From assembly GCF_023715365.1 (NCBI RefSeq), contig NZ_JAMBNZ010000017.1:1-57129 (forward strand): a stretch of 57,129 nt of DNA, given 5' to 3'. Positions 45,873 to 53,853 of this stretch are shown one piece after another. The notes under the pieces were generated by a model, which saw only the letters and a program-made list of their open reading frames with translations, had not been told where the DNA came from and made no database searches. Position numbers and translations under genes: made by a program. This stretch comes from Georgenia satyanarayanai. Its GTDB lineage: Bacteria > Actinomycetota > Actinomycetes > Actinomycetales > Actinomycetaceae. Every line of letters starts with the position of its first letter. The stretch's first letter is position 1.

Positions 45873-46420
45873 CCGAGCGGGGTGGCCGGCGGGGTGGTGG
45901 TGGCGATCCAGGGCAGGGCCTGCGGGACGATCTGGCCGCTCGGGTCGAACTCGCCGTAGCGCGGGCTGACCTCGACCTCGGCCTCGCTGATGCGCTCGGT
46001 GATGGCCTGCGCCGCGGCCGCACCCTCGGGGGCCTGGGCGAGGCGCTGGTTGATGAGGGTCATGCGGGCGACGTCGATGACGCCGCTGCCGTAGCCGTCC
46101 TTCGGAGTGGTGAGCCCGGCGACCTCGGCCTGCTGGTCGAGGAGGGCGACGGCCTCGTCCTCCGAGGCGCCCACGCCGTGCTCGGCGCCGACCTCGATGA
46201 GAACGGGGGCCACGACGAGGGTGCCGAGCATGGCGACCGAGTCGACCTCCTGGCCGGTGACGGCGGCGAAGTCGGAGACCGCGCGGGCGAGCTCTGCCTC
46301 GGTGATGCGCTCTCCGTCCACCACCGCGGCGGCGCCGGGGTGCGCGGAGCAGCCTCCGAGCGCGAGTGCGGCCAGCAGCGTGGCTGCGGCAATGCCGCGG
46401 CTCAGCCTCGTCGATGTCAC
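45869..46420 (-). CDS. SurA-N-like lipoprotein
   Basis: 183 aa. Lipoprotein signal: MTSTRLSRGIAAATLLAALALGG-C, lipobox ALGGCS (Cys near 24). The mature part begins AAAVVDGERITEAELARAVSDF, the SurA N-terminal chaperone motif, but no parvulin isomerase domain follows. A lipoprotein holds this position between mfd and eno in other actinobacteria. GTG 46420 is preceded by GGGAGGTAACACG, fixing the start. It is co-translated with mazG; exported-protein folding is a plausible role. Confidence 0.85.
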   Translation of the reverse strand: MTSTRLSRGIAAATLLAALALGGCSAHPGAAAVVDGERITEAELARAVSDFAAVTGQEVDSVAMLGTLVVAPVLIEVGAEHGVGASEDEAVALLDQQAEVAGLTTPKDGYGSGVIDVARMTLINQRLAQAPEGAAAAQAITERISEAEVEVSPRYGEFDPSGQIVPQALPWIATTTPPATPLG

Positions 46421-46520
46421 CGTGTTACCTCCCTCGTCCGGCCGGCGGCGCACCGGCCCGCACCATCGTACGGGAGCCGCGGAGCGCTCCTGCCCCGCCA
46501 CGGCGGGGCAGGACGGCTCG

Positions 46521-46676
46521 TCAGAGGAGGTCGTGGTCGGGGGCGCCGCAGCACTCGCAGAAGTAGTGGCGGGTGCGCGTGGCGCCGCGGGCCTCGGGGC
46601 AGTAGACCTCGATGCCGTCACGGTCGATGTCCTCGGCCGTGCGGGTGGTGGTGCGTTCTGCGGTCGCAGTGGTCAT
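46521..46676 (-). CDS. Small cysteine-containing protein, 51 aa
   Basis: 51 aa. A Thr/Arg-rich start (MTTATAERTTTRTAEDIDRD) is followed by EVYCPEARGATRTRHYFCECCGAPD, in which four cysteines (C-x14-C-x-C-C) could bind a metal. ATG 46676 is preceded by GGAAGGAGACGAG, an excellent ribosome binding site, and codon bias is that of the core genes. I do not recognise the family. It sits between mfd and the lipoprotein gene on the same strand. Confidence 0.75.
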   Translation of the reverse strand: MTTATAERTTTRTAEDIDRDGIEVYCPEARGATRTRHYFCECCGAPDHDLL

Positions 46677-46813
46677 CTCGTCTCCTTCCGTCACTTCCAC
46701 TCTCACACCGACCACTGACATCGCCGCGGCTGCCACGCCGCGCGGGCCGCCACGCCCGCGCACCCGAGCCGGGACGCACTCCCCGCCCGACGTCGACAGC
46801 CGGATCCCTCCGG

Positions 46814-49800
46814 TCAGGAGGTGGCGACCTGGGCGGCTGCGGCGACCGAGGAGGTGAGCACGGCCTCGATGAGCTCCCCCGCCCACACGAGCAGGGCGGC
46901 GTCGTGCAGCGGCTTGCCCGCGACCTTCGCCGTCATCGGGAACGGGACGAGGATCGAGCGGACGGCGGGCTTGAGCACGGTGCCCGGGTAGAGGCGCTTG
47001 AGGCGCAGCTGGGCCGACTCGGGCAGCTCGACCGGCGCGAAGCGGACGTACTTGCCCTGCGCGGTGATGTCGCTCAGGCCGACCGCGCGGGCCCGCATGC
47101 GCAGCGCCGCGACCGCGAAGAGGCGCTCGACCTGCTCGGGGACGGGCCCGTAGCGGTCGGCGAGCTCGGTGCGGACGGCGTCGATGGCGGCGTCGTCGTC
47201 GGCCGCGGAGATCTTCGCGTAGGCCTCCAGGCGCAGCCGCTCGTGCTCGATGTACTCGTGGGGCACGTGCGCGTCGACCGGCAGCTCGATGCGGACGTCG
47301 GCCTTCTCCTGCTCCTTCTCCCCACGGAACTCCGCGACGGCGTCGGCCACCATCCGGATGTACAGGTCGAAGCCGACCCCGGCGATGTGGCCGGACTGTT
47401 CCCCACCGAGGAGGTTGCCCGCCCCGCGGATCTCGAGGTCCTTCATCGCCACCTGGATGCCTGCGCCGAGCTCGGTGTGCGAGGCGATGGTCGTCAGGCG
47501 GTCGTGCGCCGTCTCGGTGAGCGGCTTCTCCGGCGGGTAGAGGAAGTAGGCGTAGGCGCGGTCGCGGCCACGGCCCACCCGGCCGCGCAGCTGGTGCAGC
47601 TGGGACAGGCCGAAGGTGTCGGCGCGGTCGACGAGCAGGGTGTTGGCGTTGGAGATGTCCAGGCCCGTCTCGACGATCGTCGTGCAGACGAGGACGTCGA
47701 ACTCCTTGTTCCAGAAGTCCTGGATGACCTTCTCCAGCTGGTGCTCACCCATCTGTCCGTGGGCGACGGCCACGCGAGCCTCGGGGACGAGCTCGGCGAT
47801 CCGCGAGGCGGCGCGCTGGATCGAGGAGACCCGGTTGTGGACGAAGAAGACCTGCCCCTCGCGGAGCATCTCGCGCCGAATGGCGGCGGCCACCTGCTTC
47901 TCCTCGTAGGGGCCGACGTAGGTGAGGATCGGGTGGCGCTCCTCCGGCGGCGTGGCGAGCGTCGACATCTCCCGGATACCGGTGATCGCCATCTCCAGGG
48001 TGCGCGGGATCGGCGTCGCGCTCATCGCGAGGACGTCGACGTTCGTGCGCAGCTGCTTGAGCGTCTCCTTGTGCTCGACGCCGAAGCGCTGCTCCTCGTC
48101 GATGATGACCAGGCCCAGGTCCTTGAAGTGGATCTCCCCGGTGAGGAGGCGGTGGGTGCCGATGACGACGTCGACCTTGCCCGTGCTCAGGTCCTCACGG
48201 GTCGCGGCGGCCTCGGCGTCGCTCTGGAAGCGCGACAGGGCGCGCACCTCGACGGGGAAGCCGGCGTAGCGCTCGGAGAAGGTGTCGAAGTGCTGCTGGA
48301 CGAGCAGGGTGGTGGGGACGAGCACGGCCACCTGCTTGCCGTCCTGGACTGCCTTGAAGGCGGCCCGGACGGCGATCTCCGTCTTGCCGTAGCCGACGTC
48401 GCCGGACAGGAGGCGGTCCATGGGCATCTGCCGCTCCATGTCCCTCTTGACCTCGTCGATGGTGACGAGCTGGTCGGGGGTCTCGACGTAGGGGAAGGCG
48501 TCCTCGAGCTCCCGCTGCCAGGGCGTGTCCGGGGCGAAGGCGTGGCCCTTGGTCGAGGCGCGGGCGGCGTAGAGACGGATGAGCTCCGCCGCGATCTCCT
48601 TGACCGCCTTGCGGGCGCGGCTCTTGGTCTTCGCCCAGTCACCGCCGCCCATCTTGTTGACGCTGGGCGCCTCCCCACCGGAGTACTTGGTCACCTGGTC
48701 CAGGGAGTCGGTGGGGACGAAGAGCCGGTCCCCCGGCTGGCCCCGCTTGGACGAGGCGTACTCGATGACGAGGTACTCGCGGGTGGTGGCGTCCTTGCCG
48801 CGGCCCACGGTGCGCTGGATGAGCTCGATGAAGCGCCCGACGCCGTGCTGCTCGTGGACGACGTAGTCGCCCGGCCGCAGCGCCAGCGGGTCGACGACGC
48901 CGCGCCGCCGCGAGGGCATCTTGCGCATGTCCCTGGTCGAGGTGCCGGCACGGCCGGTGAGGTCGGACTCGGTGACGACGGCGAGCCGCAGCCCCGGGGC
49001 GACGAAGCCGCGCGGGACCGACGCCGTCGTGACGAGGACGACGTCGGCGGGCGGCTCCTCGACGACGTCCTCGACCTGACGGGCGGGGACGTCGGCCTCG
49101 GCGAGCTGCTCGACCATGCGGCGGGCCTGGCCCGGGCCCTGGGTGGTGATGAGGAGCCGCCACCCGTCCTGGGTGAGGGCGCGCAGGTCCGCCAGGGCGC
49201 GCGGGACGTCGCCGCGGTAGGGCTCGACGTCGCGGGCGGCGACGGCGGAGGTGCCCTCGTCCGCTGCGCCGTCGTCGTCGGGGGCGTCGGGCATCTCCGC
49301 GGAGAGGCTGGTGAGGTCCCACCAACCCAGGCCGCGGCTGCGCGAGAGGTCGTGGGTGTCCTCGAGCGTCGCGAACGAGGCGCTGCGCAGCTCGACGGGC
49401 GTCGTGCCGCCCGCGGCGGCGGAGGCCCAGGCCGCGGCGAGGAACTCCTCGGTGGTCGCCACGAGATCGTGCGCGCGGCGACGGATGCGCTCGGGCTCGG
49501 ACATGAGGACGAGGGCATCGTCGGGCACGAGGTCGAGGACGGGCTGGAGGCCGTCGACGAGGAGCGGGACGAGGGACTCCATGCCCTCGACCGCGATGCC
49601 TTCGGCGAGCCGCTCGAGCATGTCCGCGGCCCCCGGCATCTGCGCGACGAGCGCCTTGGCGCGGGCGCGGACCGTGTCGGTGAGGAGCATCTCGCGGGCG
49701 GGCGGCGCCCACAGGCCGTGCTCGGCGACGTCCAGGCTGCGCTGGTCCCCGACGGAGAACCAGCGGATCTCCTCGACGGTGTCGCCCCAGAACTCCACCC

Positions 49801-50389
49801 GCATCGGGTGCTTCTCGGCCGGCGGGAACACGTCGAGGATGCCGCCGCGAACGGCGAACTGGCCACGGGACTCGACCATGTCGACGCGCGAGTAGGCAGC
49901 CGCGGACAGGCCGGCGGCGACGTCCTCGAGGCTGCGCTCGTCACCGACCTCGAGCTCGACCGGCTGCAGCTCTCCGAGGCCCCTGATGACCGGCTGCAGC
50001 AGTGCCCGCACCGGCATGACGAGCACCCGGATCGGGCCGGTGCGCCCGGTGCCCGGGTGTGCCAGACGGCGGAAGACCGCGATACGGCGGGCGACGGTGT
50101 CGCTGCGCGGGGAGAGCCGCTCGTGCGGGAGGGTCTCCCACGAGGGCAGCACCGCGACGTCGTCGGCGGGGAGGAAGTTGCGGACGGCTGCCACGGCGTC
50201 GTCGGCCTCCCTGCCGGTGGCCGTGACGATGACGACGGGCCGGTCGGCGTGGGCGATCGCGGCGACGAGGGCGGCACGCACGCCGAGCGGGATGCTCACG
50301 GCCCGCTCGCCCCCCTGGGAGGCCGCAGCGACCGCCTGGGCGAAGGCGGGGTCGGCGAGGAGCGGAGGGATGAGTCCGGTGAGTCGCAT
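46814..50389 (-). CDS. mfd: Transcription-repair coupling factor Mfd
   Basis: 1191 aa. UvrB-like N-terminal domains are followed by the RNA polymerase-interaction (CarD-like) domain with GDYVVHEQHGVGRFIEL (about 510), then the RecG-like motor: Walker A GDVGYGKTEIAVRAAFK, DEEQ box IIDEEQRFGVEHKE, VLAMSATPIPRTLEM and RGRVGRGRDRAYAYF, and a C-terminal TRCF domain. It removes stalled RNA polymerase and recruits UvrA. ATG 50389 gives the standard MRLTGLIPPLLAD start; a longer frame to 50530 is not conserved. Confidence 0.96.
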   Translation of the reverse strand: MRLTGLIPPLLADPAFAQAVAAASQGGERAVSIPLGVRAALVAAIAHADRPVVIVTATGREADDAVAAVRNFLPADDVAVLPSWETLPHERLSPRSDTVARRIAVFRRLAHPGTGRTGPIRVLVMPVRALLQPVIRGLGELQPVELEVGDERSLEDVAAGLSAAAYSRVDMVESRGQFAVRGGILDVFPPAEKHPMRVEFWGDTVEEIRWFSVGDQRSLDVAEHGLWAPPAREMLLTDTVRARAKALVAQMPGAADMLERLAEGIAVEGMESLVPLLVDGLQPVLDLVPDDALVLMSEPERIRRRAHDLVATTEEFLAAAWASAAAGGTTPVELRSASFATLEDTHDLSRSRGLGWWDLTSLSAEMPDAPDDDGAADEGTSAVAARDVEPYRGDVPRALADLRALTQDGWRLLITTQGPGQARRMVEQLAEADVPARQVEDVVEEPPADVVLVTTASVPRGFVAPGLRLAVVTESDLTGRAGTSTRDMRKMPSRRRGVVDPLALRPGDYVVHEQHGVGRFIELIQRTVGRGKDATTREYLVIEYASSKRGQPGDRLFVPTDSLDQVTKYSGGEAPSVNKMGGGDWAKTKSRARKAVKEIAAELIRLYAARASTKGHAFAPDTPWQRELEDAFPYVETPDQLVTIDEVKRDMERQMPMDRLLSGDVGYGKTEIAVRAAFKAVQDGKQVAVLVPTTLLVQQHFDTFSERYAGFPVEVRALSRFQSDAEAAATREDLSTGKVDVVIGTHRLLTGEIHFKDLGLVIIDEEQRFGVEHKETLKQLRTNVDVLAMSATPIPRTLEMAITGIREMSTLATPPEERHPILTYVGPYEEKQVAAAIRREMLREGQVFFVHNRVSSIQRAASRIAELVPEARVAVAHGQMGEHQLEKVIQDFWNKEFDVLVCTTIVETGLDISNANTLLVDRADTFGLSQLHQLRGRVGRGRDRAYAYFLYPPEKPLTETAHDRLTTIASHTELGAGIQVAMKDLEIRGAGNLLGGEQSGHIAGVGFDLYIRMVADAVAEFRGEKEQEKADVRIELPVDAHVPHEYIEHERLRLEAYAKISAADDDAAIDAVRTELADRYGPVPEQVERLFAVAALRMRARAVGLSDITAQGKYVRFAPVELPESAQLRLKRLYPGTVLKPAVRSILVPFPMTAKVAGKPLHDAALLVWAGELIEAVLTSSVAAAAQVATS

Positions 50390-50453
50390 GGGTCCTTCGC
50401 GGGTGGGCAGCACAGGCGCCCCGCATCCTCGTCCGGAGCGGGGGAACCCCACG

Positions 50454-50459
50454 ATTCTA
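50454..50459 (-). promoter_or_regulatory. mfd -10 element
   Basis: Minus-strand TAGAAT within CGCCGTAGAATCGTGGGG, about 65 nt before the mfd start. It is the only strong -10 match in this gap, giving a leader of roughly 58 nt. Confidence 0.5.
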
Positions 50460-50537
50460 CGGCGGCTCGGCGAGCACCTCCCGGCGAGCGCGCACTGTTC
50501 CGCTGCCGGCCGAGGCGACCTGCGGCACACTGGGCCG

Positions 50538-51158
50538 ATGGCGCGCTACGTCGAGCTCCACCCCCAGGACCCCCAGCCGCGCCGCCTCGCGCAGGTCACC
50601 GAGGTGCTGCGCGACGGCGGCCTCATCGCCTACCCGACCGACTCCGGGTACGCGCTCGGTGCGCGGCTGGGCAGCAAGGAGGCCCTCGACCGGATCCGCA
50701 CGATCCGCCGCCTGGATGACAAGCACCACTTCACGCTCATGTGCGCGACCCTCGCGCAGGCCGGCACCTTCGTCATCCTCGACAACGCCGGGTTCCGCCT
50801 GGTGAAGTCGCTGACCCCCGGGCCCTACACCTTCATCGTCAGAGCGACGAAGGAGGTGCCTCGGATGATGCTCCAGCCGAAGAAGCTCACCGTGGGCGTG
50901 CGGGTGCCCGACCACCGCGTGGCCCTGGCGATCCTCTCCGACCTCGGGGAGCCGATGCTCACGTCCACGCTCATCCTGCCGGACACCGCGGAGACGATGT
51001 CGGAGGGCTGGGTCGTCAACGACGAGATCGGGCACCTTGTCGACGTCGTCGTCGACGCACCCGTCGCGTCGGTCGAACCGACCACCGTCGTCGACCTCAC
51101 CGGCGGCGCGCCCGAGGTGGCACGGGCCGGGGCGGGCGACACGTCTCGCTTCGAGTGA
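50538..51158 (+). CDS. Sua5/YciO/YrdC-family protein
   Basis: 206 aa. YrdC fold: LRDGGLIAYPTDSGYALGARLGS (central AYPTDSGYALGA, about 31-42), basic RRLDDKHHFTLMCATLAQ and SLTPGPYTFIVRATKEVP. The D-K-H-H and 'CATL' segments are closer to YciO than to Sua5/TsaC, so threonylcarbamoyl-AMP synthase activity is uncertain. ATG 50538 lies 6 nt after CACACT (50526-50531), suggesting a leaderless transcript divergent from mfd. Confidence 0.88.
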   Translation: MARYVELHPQDPQPRRLAQVTEVLRDGGLIAYPTDSGYALGARLGSKEALDRIRTIRRLDDKHHFTLMCATLAQAGTFVILDNAGFRLVKSLTPGPYTFIVRATKEVPRMMLQPKKLTVGVRVPDHRVALAILSDLGEPMLTSTLILPDTAETMSEGWVVNDEIGHLVDVVVDAPVASVEPTTVVDLTGGAPEVARAGAGDTSRFE

Positions 51159-51161
51159 CCC

Positions 51162-51755
51162 TCAGGCGGTGTGGAGGCGCAGCTGCGCCTTCTCCAGACC
51201 CTCGGTGACGACCTGCTCGACGGCGTCCGCCGCCTCCTCCAAGGTGACGAGGAGCTCGGGCCGCTCGGCAGGGGCAAAGTCACGCAGGACGAAGTCCGCG
51301 GCGTCCATCCGGCCCGGAGGGCGCCCGATGCCCACGCGCAGTCGCACGTAGTCCCTGGTCCCGGTCAAGGCGGAGATGGAGCGCAACCCGTTGTGCCCGC
51401 CCTCGCCGCCGCCGCGCTTGACGCGCAGCGTGCTCGGTGGGAGGTCGAGCTCGTCGTGGACGACGAGGAGCCGCTCCGCGGGGATGTCGTAGAAGCGCAG
51501 GAGCGCGCTGACGGGCTCGCCGGAGAGGTTCATGTACGTGCCGGGGATGGCGAGGACCACTCGCGGGCCGGGGGCGCCGCCGGGCAGCACGCCGAGGCGC
51601 GCGTCGGCCACGTGGGCGCGCGCCTTGTGACTGGTCAGCGAGCTGCCGGCGCGGCGCGCGAGGACGTCGATGACCATGCGACCGACGTTGTGCCGGTTGC
51701 CCGCGTACTTCGGGCCGGGGTTGCCGAGCCCGACGACGAGCCAGGTGTCGTTCAT
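51162..51755 (-). CDS. pth: Peptidyl-tRNA hydrolase
   Basis: 197 aa. [19 protein letters not shown] (about 7-25) contains the catalytic His and Asn; [21 protein letters not shown] has the conserved Asp, and [13 protein letters not shown] the second substrate loop. It recycles peptidyl-tRNA released early from ribosomes. ATG 51755 is preceded by CAGGGAGAGAC. It is downstream of rplY with a perfect hairpin between them, and its stop is 3 nt from the convergent YciO-like gene. Confidence 0.95.
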   Translation of the reverse strand: MNDTWLVVGLGNPGPKYAGNRHNVGRMVIDVLARRAGSSLTSHKARAHVADARLGVLPGGAPGPRVVLAIPGTYMNLSGEPVSALLRFYDIPAERLLVVHDELDLPPSTLRVKRGGGEGGHNGLRSISALTGTRDYVRLRVGIGRPPGRMDAADFVLRDFAPAERPELLVTLEEAADAVEQVVTEGLEKAQLRLHTA

Positions 51756-51774
51756 GTCTCTCCCTGCACAGACG

Positions 51775-51818
51775 TGAGCCCACGTCACGCCCGGCGGTCC
51801 GGGCGTGACGTGGGCTCA
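51775..51818 (-). terminator. Perfect 20-bp hairpin between rplY and pth
   Basis: TGAGCCCACGTCACGCCCGG (51775-51794) pairs without mismatch with 51799-51818 around loop CGGT. It begins 5 nt after the rplY stop and ends 19 nt before the pth start; no T-run. It may reduce read-through from rplY to pth. Confidence 0.75.
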
Positions 51819-51823
51819 GGGCA

Positions 51824-52456
51824 TCAGGCCTCGGAGGAGTCCGCGCCGGCGGAGGCGCCGGCCTCGGCGGACGCCTCGTCGGCGGCGAGGTCGTCGGCCG
51901 ACACACGCGGCGTCGAGACGATGACGACCTCGTGCTCCGGGTCGACGTCGATCGTCGCGCCCTCGGGGCGGGGGATGTCGCTGACGCGGATGATCGCGCC
52001 GTCCTCGAGGCCCTCGATCGAGACCTCGACGAGCTCGGGGATGCTCGTGGCGGGGACGGTGACCGTGAGGCTCTGCAGCTCGACCTGGTAGATCGTGCCG
52101 GGAGCCGACTCGCCGACGACGTGGACCGGGACCTCGACGGTGACCTTCTCGCCCTTGCGGACGATGACGAGGTCGACGTGGTCGATGGTGCGGCGGACCG
52201 GGTCGCGCTGGATGTCCTTGGCGAGGGCGGTCTGCTCCTTGCCGTCGATGACGAGGGTGAGGAGCGCGTTGGCGTTGTCCTTGAGCGCGAGGAAGGTCGC
52301 ATGGGACTCGAGCGCGAGGTGCTGGGGGGCCTCGCCGTGCCCGTAGAGGACGGCCGGAATGCGGTTCGCGCGGCGTGTGCGGCGGGCGGCGCCCTTGCCG
52401 AACTCGGTGCGGGTCGTTGCGGTGAGGGTCTGGTTGTCGGCCACGAGGGTCTCCAT
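51824..52456 (-). CDS. rplY: 50S ribosomal protein L25 (Ctc/TL5 type)
   Basis: 210 aa, the long form with a C-terminal TL5 domain. The N-terminal 5S rRNA-binding part shows TATTRTEFGKGAARRTRRANRIPAVLYG (central GKGAARRTRRANRIPAVLYG) and IQRDPVRRTIDHVDLV. The C-terminal beta domain (VTVPATSIPELVEVSIEGL) ends in an Ala/Glu/Ser-rich tail. ATG 52456 (METLVADNQTL) fits the family; the frame to 52564 is not conserved. Order prs/rplY/pth is conserved, but here a DUF559-type gene intervenes. Confidence 0.95.
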   Translation of the reverse strand: METLVADNQTLTATTRTEFGKGAARRTRRANRIPAVLYGHGEAPQHLALESHATFLALKDNANALLTLVIDGKEQTALAKDIQRDPVRRTIDHVDLVIVRKGEKVTVEVPVHVVGESAPGTIYQVELQSLTVTVPATSIPELVEVSIEGLEDGAIIRVSDIPRPEGATIDVDPEHEVVIVSTPRVSADDLAADEASAEAGASAGADSSEA

Positions 52457-52617
52457 GTCTGGCGTCGGACGGCGGCAGCACCTGGGCGCGGGAGGACACG
52501 CGGCACCCGGAGGCGCCACCGCGTCGATCACGGAGCCGGTGTCCGAACTCCCTCGCCGAGGCAACCTGTCGATGGTACCCGACCCCGGCGCCCCGCCGGT
52601 AGGCCGCCCGACCGAGC

Positions 52618-52680
52618 GCAGGCGAACGTGACGACCGCTACCCGAACCGCAGGCGCGCTCGGCGGTTTCACCTGCGGTCG
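52618..52680. repeat. Partial copy of palindromic repeat plus hairpin at the 3' end of the DUF559 gene
   Basis: GCAGGCGAACGTGACGACCGC (first 20 nt at 52618-52637) matches the left arm of the large palindrome at 53714-53773 with one change. It is followed by ACCGCAGG (52646-52653) / CCTGCGGT (52671-52678), whose right arm overlaps the gene's last codons and stop region. Confidence 0.65.
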
Positions 52681-53585
52681 CTGCCCGGCGCGAGGCCGGC
52701 CGATGCCATCAGGCGCGCGAACGTCTCGAGGCGGTAGGCCTCGTCCCAGATCCAACGGGCCACACCGTTGCCCAGCCGGCGCAACCGGTCCTCGCGCTGC
52801 TTCTCCTTCCAGAGCGCTTCGCGCGCGTCCTCGTCGGAGGACGCGAGCTCGCGTCCGAACTTCACGAAGCCGTCGAACTCACCGCAAAGGCCTAGCTCCG
52901 GCCACCAGAAGTCGGTGCGGCCGATGAAGCCGTTCTCGTCGAAGAACTCCTCCTGCAACACGGGCAGGGGCACCGCCAATGTGATCATCTGCGCGCGACT
53001 CAGTGACTCACCGACAGACTCTGCACGTCCGTCCGCATGCTCGATGACGGCGCGGGCACGCTGGATGCCACGGGTCCCGGCGAGCCGCTGGACTTCGGCC
53101 TCAAGCTCCGCGGTGGTCACCAGGCCGTGCCGCAGGGCATGGTCAGCGCTCGCCAGGCCGGAGGCGAAGCTCCGCACCCGTGCCAGATCAACGACGGTGC
53201 GCGCCGCCGATGTCATGGCGATGGCGTCGACGAGAATCACCTCGGGCAGGTACCGGGTCCCATGGCGCACCACGTGGGCGCTGCCCCGACCTCCTGACCC
53301 GGCCTCCTCCACGACGTGTGTGACCGTCGGCCACCCACCGATGACCGGGAGCCCGAGGAGGACCGCTGCGGACTCGCGGGCCAGGGGTGCCGTGATCTTC
53401 ATGGACTCGACGGTTGCCCGAACGTAGAGCTCGTACCGCCGCTCCTTCCCGGCGGCTTCCCACTCCTCACGTGGCAGATAGGTCCCGTGCCGGACCTTGA
53501 CGAACTGGGAGGCAGGTTTCCTGGGGTCGACTCCCCGAGAGACTGCCTGTCGGGTCCGAAGCAGTGTGGGAAGTGGCTGGTTCAT
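52668..53585 (-). CDS. AbiEi/DUF559-like protein with Vsr-type nuclease fold
   Basis: 305 aa. The N-terminal ~90 residues (LPTLLRTRQAVSRGVDP; FVKVRHGTYLPREEW) look like the winged-helix of AbiEi-type antitoxins. The middle contains SAARTVVDLARVRSF and ASADHALRHGLVTTAELE. The C-terminal part has GLCGEFDGFVKFGREL (Glu/Asp) and KEKQREDRLRRLGNGVARWIW, resembling the PD-(D/E)XK core of DUF559. Such genes are abundant and strain-variable in actinobacteria; function unknown. ATG 53585 fits; the frame to 53762 reads into the palindrome. Palindromic repeats flank the gene on both sides. Confidence 0.8.
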   Translation of the reverse strand: MNQPLPTLLRTRQAVSRGVDPRKPASQFVKVRHGTYLPREEWEAAGKERRYELYVRATVESMKITAPLARESAAVLLGLPVIGGWPTVTHVVEEAGSGGRGSAHVVRHGTRYLPEVILVDAIAMTSAARTVVDLARVRSFASGLASADHALRHGLVTTAELEAEVQRLAGTRGIQRARAVIEHADGRAESVGESLSRAQMITLAVPLPVLQEEFFDENGFIGRTDFWWPELGLCGEFDGFVKFGRELASSDEDAREALWKEKQREDRLRRLGNGVARWIWDEAYRLETFARLMASAGLAPGSDRR

Positions 53586-53713
53586 CGGGCCAGAGTGGAG
53601 CACCTCCCGCCCGCCCGGTGCGGGCGAGGCGCGGCCCGGTGGAGCGCTCGCCACTCGCCCGCCACTGTGGAGCACCACCCGATCCTCGACCGCAGGCCCC
53701 CCCGATCCGCGAC

Positions 53714-53773
53714 CGCAGGCGAAAGTGACGACCGCGGGTGTCGTTTCCCCCGCGGTCGTCACTTTCGCCTGCG
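53714..53773. repeat. Large perfect palindrome upstream of the DUF559 gene and downstream of prs
   Basis: A 25-bp perfect stem: left arm 53714-53738 (begins CGCAGGCGAAAGTGACGACC), right arm 53749-53773, 10-nt loop TGTCGTTTCC. A shorter related copy lies at 52618-52638, and the fragment GACCGCAGGC also occurs near 53687. It could act as a prs terminator (prs stop 53854) but looks like a dispersed palindromic repeat. Confidence 0.85.
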
Positions 53774-53784
53774 CTCGGCCCGGC

Positions 53785-53810
53785 GGAGGTGGAGGTGGAG
53801 GTGGAGGTGG
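53785..53810. repeat. (GGAGGT)4 hexamer tandem repeat
   Basis: Four perfect GGAGGT units plus GG in the non-coding strip between the palindrome and the prs stop. No gene reads through it, so a coding phase-variation role is unlikely. Confidence 0.7.
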
Positions 53811-53853
53811 GGCGGCTGGCGGCGGGCGCGGGCGGGCGCCCGGGTCCGGCGGC

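Noticed and set aside
46178-50719. Plus-strand open frame of 1513 codons opposite mfd
   Set aside because: Antisense shadow produced by high GC third positions; translation is low-complexity and mfd is unmistakable on the other strand.
53785-53810. (GGAGGT)4 as a phase-variable tract
   Set aside because: Non-coding and downstream of prs, with no promoter spacing role visible.
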